Assembly: GCF_014652815.1 (NCBI RefSeq)
Contig: NZ_BMZN01000002.1
Location: 607,638 to 671,637, forward strand
Source: Alcaligenes pakistanensis
GTDB lineage: Bacteria; Pseudomonadota; Gammaproteobacteria; Burkholderiales; Burkholderiaceae_B
Direction: 5' to 3'
Length of the DNA: 64,000 bases
Position numbers and translations under genes: made by a program. Numbering within the stretch: the stretch's first letter is position 1; every line of letters begins with the position of its first letter. This document shows, in pieces, positions 8,992-18,555 of this stretch. The notes under the pieces were generated by a model. The model made no database searches. It saw only the letters and a program-made list of their open reading frames with translations, and was not told the DNA's origin.

Positions 8992-9987
8992 ATGATAGAG
9001 AAGTTTCCCAAAAAATTTGCGCTGCTATCCCTTTGTGCAAGTTTGGCGATGATTGGCACCGCGACGGTTGCACAGGCTCAAGCTAACTACCCCAATCAGG
9101 CGATCCGAGTAATCGTTCCTTTCGCTCCTGGCGGCTCCACTGACATTGTGGCGCGTATTGTCACCAAGGGCATGAGCGAAGTGCTGGGCCAAACAATGGT
9201 TGTTGAAAACAAAGGTGGTGCCGGTGGCGCAATTGGAGCAGCAGAAGCGGCTCGCGCTAAACCCGATGGCTATACCTTGTCGATTGCCACTATTTCGACC
9301 CTTGCGGTGAACCCCGCTTGCCGTCCCAATGATTTGCCTTACGATCCTCTGAAAGACTTCATGCCGGTCAGCAACTTTGCCAACCTGCCCAACGTGATCG
9401 AGGTCAATCCCAAATTCCCGGCACAGAACTTCAAGGAGTTTGTGCAGCAGCTCAAAGACAATCCCGGCAAATACTCCTACGGTAGCTCGGGCACTTGCTC
9501 GGTTCTGCACTTGTTTGGCGAAGCCTTCAAGTTGGAAACCGGCACAGATATCGTGCACGTTCCCTACCGTGGCGCCGGCCCGGCTGTGACCGATGCCGTG
9601 GGTGGCCAGATCAACGCTATGTTTGATAACCTGCCTTCGTCCATGGCCCAGATCCAGGCGGGCAACTTGCGCGCCTTGGCCATTGCGTGGCCCGAGCGTC
9701 TACCGGCGTTGAAAGATGTGCCTACACTGGCTGAAGAGGGCTATCCGCAGTTGAACAGCCCAGCTTGGTACGGTCTGTTGGCTCCTAAAGGCACGCCTCC
9801 TGAAATCGTCGCCAAACTGCATCAAGCCGCTGCTGAGGCCTTGAAAAAGCCCGAGATTATTTCGGCTTTGGAGAAGCAAGGTGCTACGCCATCGGGAAAT
9901 TCGCCTGAAGAGTTTGCCAAGGAAATTAAAGAGCAATACGACTGGGCGCATGACGTGGTCAAGAAAGGCAATATCAAGCTGGAATAA
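8992..9987 (+). CDS. Bug-family (TctC-type) periplasmic solute-binding protein
   Basis: Bug receptors bind carboxylates and related small molecules for tripartite tricarboxylate transporters; they are greatly expanded in Bordetella and relatives. The 331-residue protein has a signal peptide (about residues 1-31, ending AQAQA) followed by the standard family start YPNQAIRVIVPFAPGGSTD, then VVENKGGAGG and PYRGAGPAVTD. Two cysteines in the mature part (in NPACRPND and GTCSVLH) could form a disulfide. AAAGAGGAGA precedes the ATG. No TctA/TctB membrane partners are adjacent, so this is an orphan receptor that must share a permease encoded elsewhere. Ligand unknown. Confidence 0.92.
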   Translation: MIEKFPKKFALLSLCASLAMIGTATVAQAQANYPNQAIRVIVPFAPGGSTDIVARIVTKGMSEVLGQTMVVENKGGAGGAIGAAEAARAKPDGYTLSIATISTLAVNPACRPNDLPYDPLKDFMPVSNFANLPNVIEVNPKFPAQNFKEFVQQLKDNPGKYSYGSSGTCSVLHLFGEAFKLETGTDIVHVPYRGAGPAVTDAVGGQINAMFDNLPSSMAQIQAGNLRALAIAWPERLPALKDVPTLAEEGYPQLNSPAWYGLLAPKGTPPEIVAKLHQAAAEALKKPEIISALEKQGATPSGNSPEEFAKEIKEQYDWAHDVVKKGNIKLE

Positions 9988-10012
9988 GCGTTTGACGGTA
10001 TGTTTTACCCAT

Positions 10013-10044
10013 AAAAAAACCGGCCTTCACAGGCCGGTTTTTTT
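10013..10044. terminator. Bidirectional terminator between the Bug receptor gene and maeB
   Basis: AAAAAAACCGGCCT / AGGCCGGTTTTTTT forms a long stem with a 4-base loop and T runs on both strands, between two converging genes. Confidence 0.9.
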
Positions 10045-10059
10045 GTTCAGCCCTAAGGC

Positions 10060-12348
10060 TTAACCACGGTTAGCTTGCAGCACCGTCAGAGCGGTCATAT
10101 TGATAATACGACGCACGGTCGAGCTGTAAGTCAGGATGTGCACCGGAGCGTTGGCACCCATCAGGAAGGGACCAATTGCTACGTTGCTGCCTGCTGCTGT
10201 TTTCAGCAGGTTGTAGCTGATATTGCCAGCGTCTACGTTCGGGCAAACCAACAGGTTGGCTGAGCCCTTCAGGGACGAGTTAGGCAAGGTGCGGCTACGC
10301 AAGGACTCGTCCAGCGCGCAGTCGGCGTGCATTTCGCCGTCTACTTGCAGGTCTGGTGCCTGTTCCTGAATCAGTTTCAGTGCTTCGCGCATTTTGGGGC
10401 CCGAGGCAGCCGAGTCCGAACCGAAGTTGGAGCGCGACAGCAGGGCAACCTTGGGCTCCAGACTCAGTGTGCTCAGCATGCGAGCCGCTTCAATGGTGTA
10501 TTCCGCAATTTCCTGCGCATTCGGGTCGTCGTTGACGTGCGTATCCGTCAGGGCCACGGTGCGCTCGCCCAAGAGCAGAATGTTCATGGCGGCGTAGACG
10601 CTGGAGCCGGGCTTGCGACCGATCATCTCATCAACGTAGCGCAGGTGGTTGTGATAGGAGCCGATCGTGCCGCAGATCATGCCATCGGCATCACCCAGAT
10701 GCACCATGGTGGAGCCGATCAGAGTCAGGCGACGGCGCATTTCCACGCGAGCCATTTCCTTGCTGATACCGCGACGGCACATTTTTTCCCAGTACGTTGT
10801 CCAGTACTGGTGGAAACGGTCATCGGACTCGGGGTTGGTCACTTCCACGTCCACGCCCAAACGCAGGCGCAGGCCGAACTTTTTGATGCGGGACAGCAAG
10901 ACAGCAGGGCGGCCTACCAGAATGGGTTGGGCCAGCTTCTCGTCCACGATCACTTGCACCGCACGCAGAACACGCTCTTCTTCACCTTCAGTGAAGACGA
11001 TGCGAGCCTTGCCGCCTTCACGCACCAATTGCTTGGCAATCGCGAATACGGGCTTCATGAAAGCGCCGGAGTGGTAGACGAACTGTTGCAGCTTGGCGAT
11101 ATAGCCTTCCAGATCGGCGATAGGGCGGGTTGCCACGCCTTCTTCCATGGCAGCTTGGGCTACAGCAGGAGCGATGCGCACGATCAGGCGGGGATCAAAG
11201 GGCTTGGGAATCAAGTAGTCGGGGCCAAAACTCAGACCATAGCCACCGTAAGCAGCGGCCACCGCTTCGTCCTGCTCTTCCTCCGCCAAGGCAGCAATGG
11301 CGCGGGTAGCGGCTTTTTCCATGCCACGGGTAATCGTGGTTGCACCCACATCCAATGCACCGCGGAAGATGTAAGGGAAACACAGCACGTTGTTGACCTG
11401 GTTCGGGAAGTCCGAACGGCCGGTCGCCATGATCACGTCATCGCGCGCGGCTTTGGCCACTTCAGGCAAAATTTCCGGTGTCGGGTTGGCCAGCGCCATC
11501 ACAAAGGGACGGTCTGCCATTTTCTGCAGCATTTCTGCTTTCAGCACGCCACCGGCGGACAGGCCTACGAACACGTCGGCGTTTTCGATCACGTCAGCCA
11601 GCTTGCGGGCGTCGGTTTCTTTGGCGAAACGGGCCAGTTCAGGCACTTGATGACCAGGGCGGCCTTTGTAAACCACGCCATCAATGTCAGTCACCCAGAC
11701 GTTTTCTTCAGGCAGACCCATGTCCACCATCAAGTCCAGGCATGCCAGAGCAGCAGCTCCGGCACCGGAGGTTACAACCTTGATCTTCTTGATGTCTTTG
11801 CCGACAACTTTCAGGCCATTCAGGAAGGCAGCCGTCACACAAATGGCGGTACCGTGCTGATCGTCATGAAAGACGGGAATATTCATGCGTGCGCGCAGCT
11901 TGCGCTCCACTTCAAAACACTCGGGTGCCTTGATGTCTTCCAGGTTGATGCCACCAAAGGTAGGCTCCAGACCGGCAATGATGTCCACCAGCTTGTCCGG
12001 GTCGGTTTCGTTGATCTCGATATCAAACACGTCCAGACCGGCAAACTTCTTGAACAGAACGGCCTTGCCTTCCATCACGGGCTTGGAGGCCAGCGCACCA
12101 ATATTGCCCAGACCCAGCACAGCAGTACCGTTGGAGATCACACCCACCAGATTGCCGCGACCGGTATAGCGGAAGGCATTTTGTGGGTCGATAACGATTT
12201 CTTCACATGCGGCGGCGACGCCAGGCGAGTAGGCCAGGCCCAGATCACGTTGGCTGACCAAGGGCTTGGTCGCGGCAATCGTGACTTTGCCGGGAATCGG
12301 GAACTCGTGATAATCCAGTGCAGCTTGTCGATCTACGGGTGAACTCAT
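10060..12348 (-). CDS. maeB: NADP-dependent malic enzyme with C-terminal phosphotransacetylase-like domain
   Basis: MaeB decarboxylates malate to pyruvate, yielding NADPH and CO2. At 762 residues it matches the long two-domain form. The malic enzyme half (about 1-430) shows [43 protein letters not shown] for metal and substrate, and a nucleotide-binding fold ending in [12 protein letters not shown]. The second half (about 430-762) resembles phosphate acetyltransferase (for example [13 protein letters not shown] and [15 protein letters not shown]); in characterised homologues this half is regulatory, sensing acetyl-CoA, rather than catalytic. The gene stands alone, divergent from a LysR regulator that could control it. 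Confidence 0.95.
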   Translation of the reverse strand: MSSPVDRQAALDYHEFPIPGKVTIAATKPLVSQRDLGLAYSPGVAAACEEIVIDPQNAFRYTGRGNLVGVISNGTAVLGLGNIGALASKPVMEGKAVLFKKFAGLDVFDIEINETDPDKLVDIIAGLEPTFGGINLEDIKAPECFEVERKLRARMNIPVFHDDQHGTAICVTAAFLNGLKVVGKDIKKIKVVTSGAGAAALACLDLMVDMGLPEENVWVTDIDGVVYKGRPGHQVPELARFAKETDARKLADVIENADVFVGLSAGGVLKAEMLQKMADRPFVMALANPTPEILPEVAKAARDDVIMATGRSDFPNQVNNVLCFPYIFRGALDVGATTITRGMEKAATRAIAALAEEEQDEAVAAAYGGYGLSFGPDYLIPKPFDPRLIVRIAPAVAQAAMEEGVATRPIADLEGYIAKLQQFVYHSGAFMKPVFAIAKQLVREGGKARIVFTEGEEERVLRAVQVIVDEKLAQPILVGRPAVLLSRIKKFGLRLRLGVDVEVTNPESDDRFHQYWTTYWEKMCRRGISKEMARVEMRRRLTLIGSTMVHLGDADGMICGTIGSYHNHLRYVDEMIGRKPGSSVYAAMNILLLGERTVALTDTHVNDDPNAQEIAEYTIEAARMLSTLSLEPKVALLSRSNFGSDSAASGPKMREALKLIQEQAPDLQVDGEMHADCALDESLRSRTLPNSSLKGSANLLVCPNVDAGNISYNLLKTAAGSNVAIGPFLMGANAPVHILTYSSTVRRIINMTALTVLQANRG

Positions 12349-12490
12349 AGTTTCCTCTTACTCAGGCGTCAAACAGGTGTTTGGTGGAATCCGGGGATGG
12401 CGTGGGAAGTAGGCACCAGCGCCGCTTTTCAACAAGTGTAGATAATTAAACAGGCCTGGGTATTAGGGCTTATTATTACCCCATTAGTAA

Positions 12491-13492
12491 TTGCTTATAG
12501 ATAGAGATAAAGGCTTGGAAACAAACGATATCGCCCATAGATTGGTGCAACGGCTCAAGCTGCGCCATTTGGCCTTGCTGATCGAGATCGATCGCCTGGG
12601 TTCACTTACCAAAGTGGCGGATTTAATGGCGATGAGCCAGCCTGCTGTCACCCAGGCTTTGGCTGAGGTCGAGCAAGTATTTGACACACCCCTGTTTCTG
12701 CGTTCGTCGCGTGGCATGGAGGCAACAGCGCAAGGGCAGATTGTCATTTCACGTGCCCGGGCGATGGTGCAGGATATGGAGTTGCTGAGCCTGGACTTGC
12801 AGGCGCACAGCATGGGGCGGCAGGCTCACTTGCGCTTGGGAGTCATTCCTTTGGTGTCCGGCAAGCTGGTTTCAACCGCGTTGCGAGCTACGCGTCCCCA
12901 AGGACAGGTCGTCTCGGTCAGTATTACCGAAGGTCTGACCGAAACGCTGCTGGAACAATTACGCGATCATGCCTTGGATGCGGTCGTGGCTCGTAGCTCG
13001 CCTGAATTGAATATGAAAGGCTTGCGCCATGAAGCCCTCTATGCGCAGCAACCCCGCCTGATCGCCAGCCGAGAGTTAGCCGGTCGATTGGGGCGCCGTA
13101 AGCTGGATTGGGCGCAGTTACAGGATCTGGACTGGATTTTGGGGCCACGTAACACGCCGATGCGGCGACAAGTCGCCAACTTGTTTTTAAGGGCCGGTTT
13201 GCTGGAGCCCGTGCCTAGCGTGGAAACTTCGTCTCCCAAGCTGATTGGGGAATTGATCGTGAACCATGCCCGTGCGGTGTCCGTAGTTCCCACCGAAATC
13301 GCCGAGGAGCTGGTGCGCGTATCCGGGGTGGCGATCGTGCCGTATTCCTTCGAGTGGGGGTTGTCGCCCATCGCCCTGTTTACCAGAATGGCAGGCCCGC
13401 AGCGCCCGGTGGATAAATTGTTTGCGCAGGAGTTGAAAAGGGTGTGTACGGATAAGACGGTGCCGCTGGAGCGGGGGGCGTTTTTTTATTAG
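12491..13492 (+). CDS. LysR-family transcriptional regulator
   Basis: The 333-residue protein has an N-terminal winged helix-turn-helix (about residues 24-85; LTKVADLMAMSQPAVTQAL is the recognition region) and a LysR substrate-binding domain. The segment beginning LKLRHLALLIEID resembles the PcaQ/GbpR subgroup, which senses aromatic or other small acids. The start is uncertain: the longest frame begins with TTG at 12491, and TTG 12515 or the adjacent TTG/GTG pair at 12542/12545 are alternatives without clear ribosome-binding sites. It is divergent from maeB across 142 bases, so maeB is a plausible target, but this is inference. Confidence 0.85.
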   Translation: MLIDRDKGLETNDIAHRLVQRLKLRHLALLIEIDRLGSLTKVADLMAMSQPAVTQALAEVEQVFDTPLFLRSSRGMEATAQGQIVISRARAMVQDMELLSLDLQAHSMGRQAHLRLGVIPLVSGKLVSTALRATRPQGQVVSVSITEGLTETLLEQLRDHALDAVVARSSPELNMKGLRHEALYAQQPRLIASRELAGRLGRRKLDWAQLQDLDWILGPRNTPMRRQVANLFLRAGLLEPVPSVETSSPKLIGELIVNHARAVSVVPTEIAEELVRVSGVAIVPYSFEWGLSPIALFTRMAGPQRPVDKLFAQELKRVCTDKTVPLERGAFFY

Positions 13493-13608
13493 TCTTGCCT
13501 GGCCGGCCTACTCTAAGGACTGCCCCCACACCAGGCGCTGATCTGCGCTTGGAATGTGGAGGAGCAAGGTTCAGCTTGCCTTTATTGCAAACTGAAAACT
13601 GGGATAGC

Positions 13609-15093
13609 TTATTGGTTTACGTACCAAACCGTCTTGGTCTGTTGGTATTGATCCAGGGCTTCCATTCCCTTGTCTTTACCGCCAAAGCCGGACAGTTTGA
13701 AACCGCCAAAGGGAGCGGTGATATCGCCTTCTGAAAAGCCATTGATCGAGACTGTGCCCGCTTTGATCTTGCGTGCGACCCGCTGTGCTCGACGCACATC
13801 GTGGGTGTAGATGGATGCGGCCAGACCGTATTGGGTATCGTTCGCCAGAGCGATGGCTTGTTCCTCTGTCTCAAAGGTCGTCACAGCTAGCACGGGGCCG
13901 AACACTTCTTCCTGGAACAGGCGGTCTTCGGGGGTGATGTGATCGAAAATAGTGGGTTCGATATACCAGCCACTACCCAGTTCTTTGTGAATTCGGCCAC
14001 CATGAACCAATTTGGCATTTTTGCCTGGGTTCTCCAAAAAGCTGGCTACCTTTTCAAAGTGTGCCTGTTCGACCATAGGTCCGATAGAGACATCGGGGTC
14101 TGTGGGCAAGCCCACTTTCCAGTCGCGCAGTCCCACCTGGAGCTTTTGCAACAGGCTGTCTTTCAGGCTGCTATGTACGAGCAGGCGGGAGCCGCAACTG
14201 CAGTTCTCGCTCATGTTCCAGAAGGCTGCTGCCAGAATGGCAGGAACCGCTTCGTCTAGCTGGGCGTCCTCAAAAACGACCTGGGGGCTTTTCCCGCCAC
14301 ACTCCAGAACCACTTCCTTCAAATTACTTTCGGCGGAGTATTTCAGGAACAGTCGCCCAACTTCGGTAGAGCCCGTGAAAGACACGATATCTACATCCTC
14401 ATGTCGGCCCAGAGGTTCCCCTACCTGCTCGCCGGTGCCGGTAATAAGGATTAAGGCCCCCTCTGGAATGCCGGCCTGATGCGCCAACTGCGTCATGCGA
14501 TACGCGCTGAGGCTGGTTAGTTCCGAAGGTTTAACAATCACGGAATTCCCGCAGACCAAGGCTGGTGCCACTTTCCACGCATACATTTGAGCGGGAAAGT
14601 TCCAGGGCAGCACCGCAGCAACTACCCCAATCGGTTCTTTCATGATCAAACCCAAGGCATCTGGGCCAGTGGGCGAAATGCGGCCAAAGCATTTATCAGC
14701 GGTTTCTGCATACCAGCTAAAGGTGTCAATCGTGGCTGGCATGTCGGTGTTCAGGCATTCGGTGATAGGTTTACCTGCATCGACACAATCCAGTGCGGCC
14801 AGTTCCTCAGCGTGTTGCTCCAGCAAGGCCACCCACTTAAGCATAATTTTTTTGCGGTCTGCGGGAGACAGGCCAGACCATTCACCGGATTCAAAACTGG
14901 CACGGGCGGCTTTAACGGCAGCCTGAACGTCAGAGGCATCACCGGCGGCAATTTTGCCAATCACGGCCACATCAATAGGGCTGATGTTGTCGAGCTGAAT
15001 GTGATTGGCTGCCTGATGTCCGGGGATCAGGTGCGAGGCATGCAGTTTTCCTGCACGAGCCAAGTCAAATACAGTGTCTTTCTGCTGGGGCAT
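13609..15093 (-). CDS. NAD(P)-dependent aldehyde dehydrogenase, PuuC-like
   Basis: The enzyme oxidises an aldehyde to a carboxylate. The 494-residue protein has all hallmarks of the class: PWNFP (163-167, oxyanion Asn165), VKPSE for coenzyme binding (188-191), FTGSTEVG (239-246), general base Glu264 in LECGGKSP, and nucleophile Cys298 in NMSENCSCGSR. That last variant is typical of enzymes acting on gamma-glutamyl-aminobutyraldehyde or semialdehydes. It is the last gene of the TRAP operon, with an AGGAGG ribosome-binding site inside the end of the DapA-like gene, whose stop touches its start. Its substrate is probably the semialdehyde made by, or downstream of, that lyase. Confidence 0.9.
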   Translation of the reverse strand: MPQQKDTVFDLARAGKLHASHLIPGHQAANHIQLDNISPIDVAVIGKIAAGDASDVQAAVKAARASFESGEWSGLSPADRKKIMLKWVALLEQHAEELAALDCVDAGKPITECLNTDMPATIDTFSWYAETADKCFGRISPTGPDALGLIMKEPIGVVAAVLPWNFPAQMYAWKVAPALVCGNSVIVKPSELTSLSAYRMTQLAHQAGIPEGALILITGTGEQVGEPLGRHEDVDIVSFTGSTEVGRLFLKYSAESNLKEVVLECGGKSPQVVFEDAQLDEAVPAILAAAFWNMSENCSCGSRLLVHSSLKDSLLQKLQVGLRDWKVGLPTDPDVSIGPMVEQAHFEKVASFLENPGKNAKLVHGGRIHKELGSGWYIEPTIFDHITPEDRLFQEEVFGPVLAVTTFETEEQAIALANDTQYGLAASIYTHDVRRAQRVARKIKAGTVSINGFSEGDITAPFGGFKLSGFGGKDKGMEALDQYQQTKTVWYVNQ

Positions 15094-15981
15094 TCAGGCC
15101 TCCTGTTCAATTTTGTATGCGTTGATCTGTGCCAGAAAGTTGTCGCGTTCTTGTTGATCGACTGGTAGCAGGGGCAAACGTACCGAACCGACATCAATGC
15201 CGTGACGGACGCAGCCCAGCTTGGCTTTCTGGTTGTAGTTGCCGGACTCCATCGCGGCAATCGCGGGCAGCATGGCGCCCATCATGCGACGCACGTTGGC
15301 CCAGTCTCCCTGTTCGGCCGCTTTTAGCATGTGGACCTGTTCGGCAGGAAACACATTGGCTCCGCCGCTGATCCAGCTACGAACGCCCCAGAACAGGAAG
15401 TCGGCCGCTTGGTCATCACAACCGCAAATGACTTGAAAGTCGGGCAGATCGGCATTGACCATGGCAACCACCCGGCTGAAGTTGCCGCTGCTTTCCTTGA
15501 TGCCCACAATGTTTTTGACCTTGGCCAGTTCGTAGACGGACTCCAGTTCAATCTGGATGCCAATGCGTGCAGGGAAGTTGTACATGACGATGGGCAGCGT
15601 GGTGGCTGCCGCCACTTCCTTGAAATACGCCACCACCTCATTCTGCCCAGGCAAGCTGTAGGGGGTGGGAGAAAGCATTAGAGCTTCATAACCCAACTCC
15701 TCGGCTTCACGAATCCGGCTGATGGCTTCGGCCGGGGACAGAGAGTTCACACCGGCAATCAATGTGGTGCGACCACGCCCGGTCTTGGCAACGATTTCCA
15801 GCACGCGGCGACGCTCTTGCGCACTCAAGGCGTAGTATTCGCCCGTGGTTCCGCAAGCCACAATACCGCCCACTCCGGCTTCAATAAAACACTCAACCAG
15901 GCGCTCCAGGGCCTCTTCATTCAACTGATTATTGGCGTCAAATGGGGTAACGATAGGAACGAGAATGCCGTTCAGATTCAT
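15094..15981 (-). CDS. DapA-family (DHDPS/NAL) lyase or dehydratase
   Basis: This 295-residue TIM-barrel enzyme belongs to the class I aldolase family that uses a pyruvate Schiff base. It has GTTGE (44-48), Tyr134 in VMYNFP and the Schiff-base Lys162 in GIKESSGN. It is not recognisably the lysine-pathway DapA: the context is catabolic, between a GntR regulator and an aldehyde dehydrogenase in a TRAP transporter operon. Family members in such settings include 5-dehydro-4-deoxyglucarate dehydratase, hydroxypyrroline-carboxylate deaminase, N-acetylneuraminate lyase and 2-keto-3-deoxy acid aldolases. A lyase plus semialdehyde dehydrogenase would fit a route to 2-oxoglutarate or pyruvate, but no epimerase or dehydratase partner is present. 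Confidence 0.88.
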   Translation of the reverse strand: MNLNGILVPIVTPFDANNQLNEEALERLVECFIEAGVGGIVACGTTGEYYALSAQERRRVLEIVAKTGRGRTTLIAGVNSLSPAEAISRIREAEELGYEALMLSPTPYSLPGQNEVVAYFKEVAAATTLPIVMYNFPARIGIQIELESVYELAKVKNIVGIKESSGNFSRVVAMVNADLPDFQVICGCDDQAADFLFWGVRSWISGGANVFPAEQVHMLKAAEQGDWANVRRMMGAMLPAIAAMESGNYNQKAKLGCVRHGIDVGSVRLPLLPVDQQERDNFLAQINAYKIEQEA

Positions 15982-16016
15982 GTTGTCTCCAGCTTATTAA
16001 TAGTTGATCTATGGGT

Positions 16017-16667
16017 TTATTCGATGACTTTGCGGGTGAAGGCGCTGAGGTAGGCCATCAGCGTCTCGGATCCCTGCAGAGCCATATCGGGATTTCCGTC
16101 CTGTATCCCTTCGGCCAGGGTCAAATGAGCCTGGGCTCCGGCTTCCAGGTCGCCTTCGTATTGGTAGGCGTACCAGAATCGTCTGCACTGAACGATCATG
16201 GGAGTGACCGCCTGTACAGCAAAGGTGTTGCGGCAGGCTTGGTGGATGACCTCGTCCAGGTGCTGATCAGCTAGCATGTAGGCGTCTATATCTTTGGCGT
16301 TGGCGGCATCCACCATGGCCTGGGCGTGGGCGAGCAAGGTGCTGCGCTGAGAGGGAGTCGCCCATCGGGCGGCCCCTTGCACAATCAAGCGCTCCAGAAC
16401 CCGGCGCGTTTCAATCAGAGTCAGATGTTCAGCCACGCGGATTTCACTGACACGCAGACCTCGGCGTGGCTGCTGTTCGATCAATCCCAAGGCCACCATG
16501 CGCATCAAAGCTTCGCGCAAGGGGGTGCGTCCCAAACCTGTCATTTCCACCAGATCACTTTCTACAATGGCCTGACCAGGCTCCAGTTTGAGTGTGGCAA
16601 TTAACTGCTCAATCGCTTGATAAGCGGTTTCAGCGGCACGAGAAGAAGGGGTGGGGGCGCTACTCAC
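16017..16667 (-). CDS. GntR-family regulator, FadR/FCD subfamily
   Basis: The 216-residue protein has a winged helix at about 15-75 (GLGRTPLREALMRMVALGLI is the recognition segment, with the family's conserved TPLREAL) and an all-helical FCD effector domain at about 85-210, in which DQHLDEVIHQAC carries the Asp/His metal-ligand positions. FCD domains bind small carboxylic acids through a metal. The gene lies inside the operon between the large TRAP permease and the DapA-like gene, with 24- and 35-base gaps, so it likely controls its own operon in response to the transported acid. A 23-base inverted repeat upstream of the first gene (19690-19712) is a candidate operator. Confidence 0.9.
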   Translation of the reverse strand: MSSAPTPSSRAAETAYQAIEQLIATLKLEPGQAIVESDLVEMTGLGRTPLREALMRMVALGLIEQQPRRGLRVSEIRVAEHLTLIETRRVLERLIVQGAARWATPSQRSTLLAHAQAMVDAANAKDIDAYMLADQHLDEVIHQACRNTFAVQAVTPMIVQCRRFWYAYQYEGDLEAGAQAHLTLAEGIQDGNPDMALQGSETLMAYLSAFTRKVIE

Positions 16668-16691
16668 AGAGACTCCAATATAAAAATGGCA

Positions 16692-18011
16692 TTAAAAACC
16701 GGATACTTGCTGAGGCAGCCACGTTGCAATCGCAGGAAACAAAGCGACGATTAGCAAAGTCAGCAGTTGGGCAAGAATAAATGGCACGACCCCTCGACAT
16801 ACTTGTCCGTATGTCATGTCTTTAGGGGCAATGGACAGGAGGTAAAAAATGGATGAGGCTAAAGGCGGTGTCAGGTAGCTGGTTTGAATGACGACAATCA
16901 CCATGACGCCGAACCATAAAGGGTCCAATCCTGTTGCCACAATAAAGGGTAGGAAAAGAGGAACGCAAATCAGCACGTTCGCTGTCCAGTCCAGCACAAA
17001 GCCCAGCAGAAACACGATACCCAAGAACAGGATGATCGTACCGGTACTGCCCAGACCCAGATCGCTGGTTAGCATTTGCACCAGCTTGGCCCCACCGTTG
17101 GCTGCGAAGGCCCCGGTGAACATGGTACCTCCGGCCACAATCAGCATAATCATCGCGGTAATGCGCACCGTGATCCGCAAGGCCCCACTGAAAACCTCCC
17201 AGTTGAATTGGCGGTAGAAAATGCACAGGACAGCAGCGGCCGCGGCACCTAAGGCAGCAGCCTCAGTAGGCGATGCAATCCCTTTCATCAAGGAGCCTAG
17301 AACGGCGATGATCAGGAGCATCATGGGCACTAGACCACGCATGGTAATACTGATTTTTTCACCCAAAGGTCTACGCATATCCTCGTCATCCACCCGCGGC
17401 CCCAACTCCGGCTTGAGCGTGGTGGCGATCAGGATGTAAGCGACAAAGAGCGTTGTCATCAACAAACCTGGAAAGAGCATGGCAGCAAACAGCTCTCCAA
17501 CCGGAACCTGGGCCAGGGAGGCATAGACGACCGCGACCACCGAGGGAGGGATCATGGTGCCCAGAGAACCCCCGGCGCAGATCGTGCCAGCAATCAGCGA
17601 GTTGTTGTAGCGAAAGCGCTTCATGGCCGGAATAGCCATCAGCCCCACCATGATTTCCACCGCCCCAACCACGCCTGCCGCAGCGGCAAAGGTGGCTGCC
17701 ATGGCGATTGTGGCGATCGCTAGCCCGCCTGGCAGCCCACCCAGCCATAACTGCATGGTGCGAAATAAGCGTGCCGCGATACCCGAACGTTCCAGCAGGG
17801 CTCCCATCAAGACAAACATGGGGATCGCTGACAGGATATGGTTGGTGGCAGCGCCATATAAAGCGCCATACATCTGGTCAAAAACCATGGGGCCAAAGGC
17901 GTACCAACCGGCCAGGAAAGCGGGCAGGATAAGAGCAAAAGCCACTGGCATGCCCTGGAAAATCAGCAGGAACAGAGCAGGAAACATTAGTCCGGCGATC
18001 CATAAATTCAT
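16692..18011 (-). CDS. TRAP transporter large permease subunit (DctM type)
   Basis: This 439-residue inner-membrane protein of about 12 helices forms the sodium-driven transport channel of a TRAP system. It shows the family's AIPMFVLMGALLERSGIA, GGSLGTMIPPSV and IASPTEAAALGA motifs, and ends with QTSYLTPPLASSIFYL. Its start overlaps the small-subunit stop by four bases (ATGA), indicating translational coupling. Together with the DctQ-type and DctP-type genes just upstream it makes a complete TRAP importer. Confidence 0.95.
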   Translation of the reverse strand: MNLWIAGLMFPALFLLIFQGMPVAFALILPAFLAGWYAFGPMVFDQMYGALYGAATNHILSAIPMFVLMGALLERSGIAARLFRTMQLWLGGLPGGLAIATIAMAATFAAAAGVVGAVEIMVGLMAIPAMKRFRYNNSLIAGTICAGGSLGTMIPPSVVAVVYASLAQVPVGELFAAMLFPGLLMTTLFVAYILIATTLKPELGPRVDDEDMRRPLGEKISITMRGLVPMMLLIIAVLGSLMKGIASPTEAAALGAAAAAVLCIFYRQFNWEVFSGALRITVRITAMIMLIVAGGTMFTGAFAANGGAKLVQMLTSDLGLGSTGTIILFLGIVFLLGFVLDWTANVLICVPLFLPFIVATGLDPLWFGVMVIVVIQTSYLTPPLASSIFYLLSIAPKDMTYGQVCRGVVPFILAQLLTLLIVALFPAIATWLPQQVSGF

Positions 18012-18529
18012 GGGCTCACCTCGGCTTCAGCATGGTTATTTTCGTTGACCGCACAGCGCAAACCATGTGCCAGCAGTTGTAAGGTAAAAGCGATCAGGCC
18101 AACGGCAATGCAGGCGTAGAACGGCCACATAAGCGGAGCCCAAGGGCTGACCATCTCGACCTCATTCAGCTTCCAGGCTGTCCAGGCTTTGTAGATGCTG
18201 ACCTTGCTTAAAACAGCAAACAAGGGAAACAGCACCAGCAGATACAGGACCAAGTCTGATATACCGGCAAGTGATTTGGGTAAGTGCTTGCGCACCACAT
18301 CAATGCTGATGTGCTCGTTCTGACGCATCACCCAGGCCATGCCTAGCAGGAAAATAGCACCATTCATCATGTACGCGACATCGAACGCCCAGACCGTAGG
18401 GGCGTGAAGGACGTAGCGAGCAAAAACTTCCCACACCATGGCTGTGACCAGGATTGCTGCCGCCATTTCCGCCAGCCGAGAGCTGACAAGGGCGATAAAG
18501 TCGATCAGTTTTGAAATAGGCTGCAGCAT
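18008..18529 (-). CDS. TRAP transporter small permease subunit (DctQ type)
   Basis: A 173-residue membrane protein with four hydrophobic segments. Family features include FARYVLHAPTVWAFDVAYMM and the acidic/basic stretch NEHISIDVVRKHLPK after the second helix, which matches the RGGHIRVD-like region of DctQ proteins. It supports the large permease subunit and contacts the receptor. The gene follows the receptor gene by 26 bases and overlaps the large-permease gene. Confidence 0.92.
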   Translation of the reverse strand: MLQPISKLIDFIALVSSRLAEMAAAILVTAMVWEVFARYVLHAPTVWAFDVAYMMNGAIFLLGMAWVMRQNEHISIDVVRKHLPKSLAGISDLVLYLLVLFPLFAVLSKVSIYKAWTAWKLNEVEMVSPWAPLMWPFYACIAVGLIAFTLQLLAHGLRCAVNENNHAEAEVSP

Positions 18530-18555
18530 GGCAGCTCTCCTTCAGAAAGTGGGGC

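Noticed and set aside
13563..13590. Small GCAAG/CTTGC stem after the LysR gene
   Set aside because: Only five pairs and an interrupted T tract; too weak to call a terminator.
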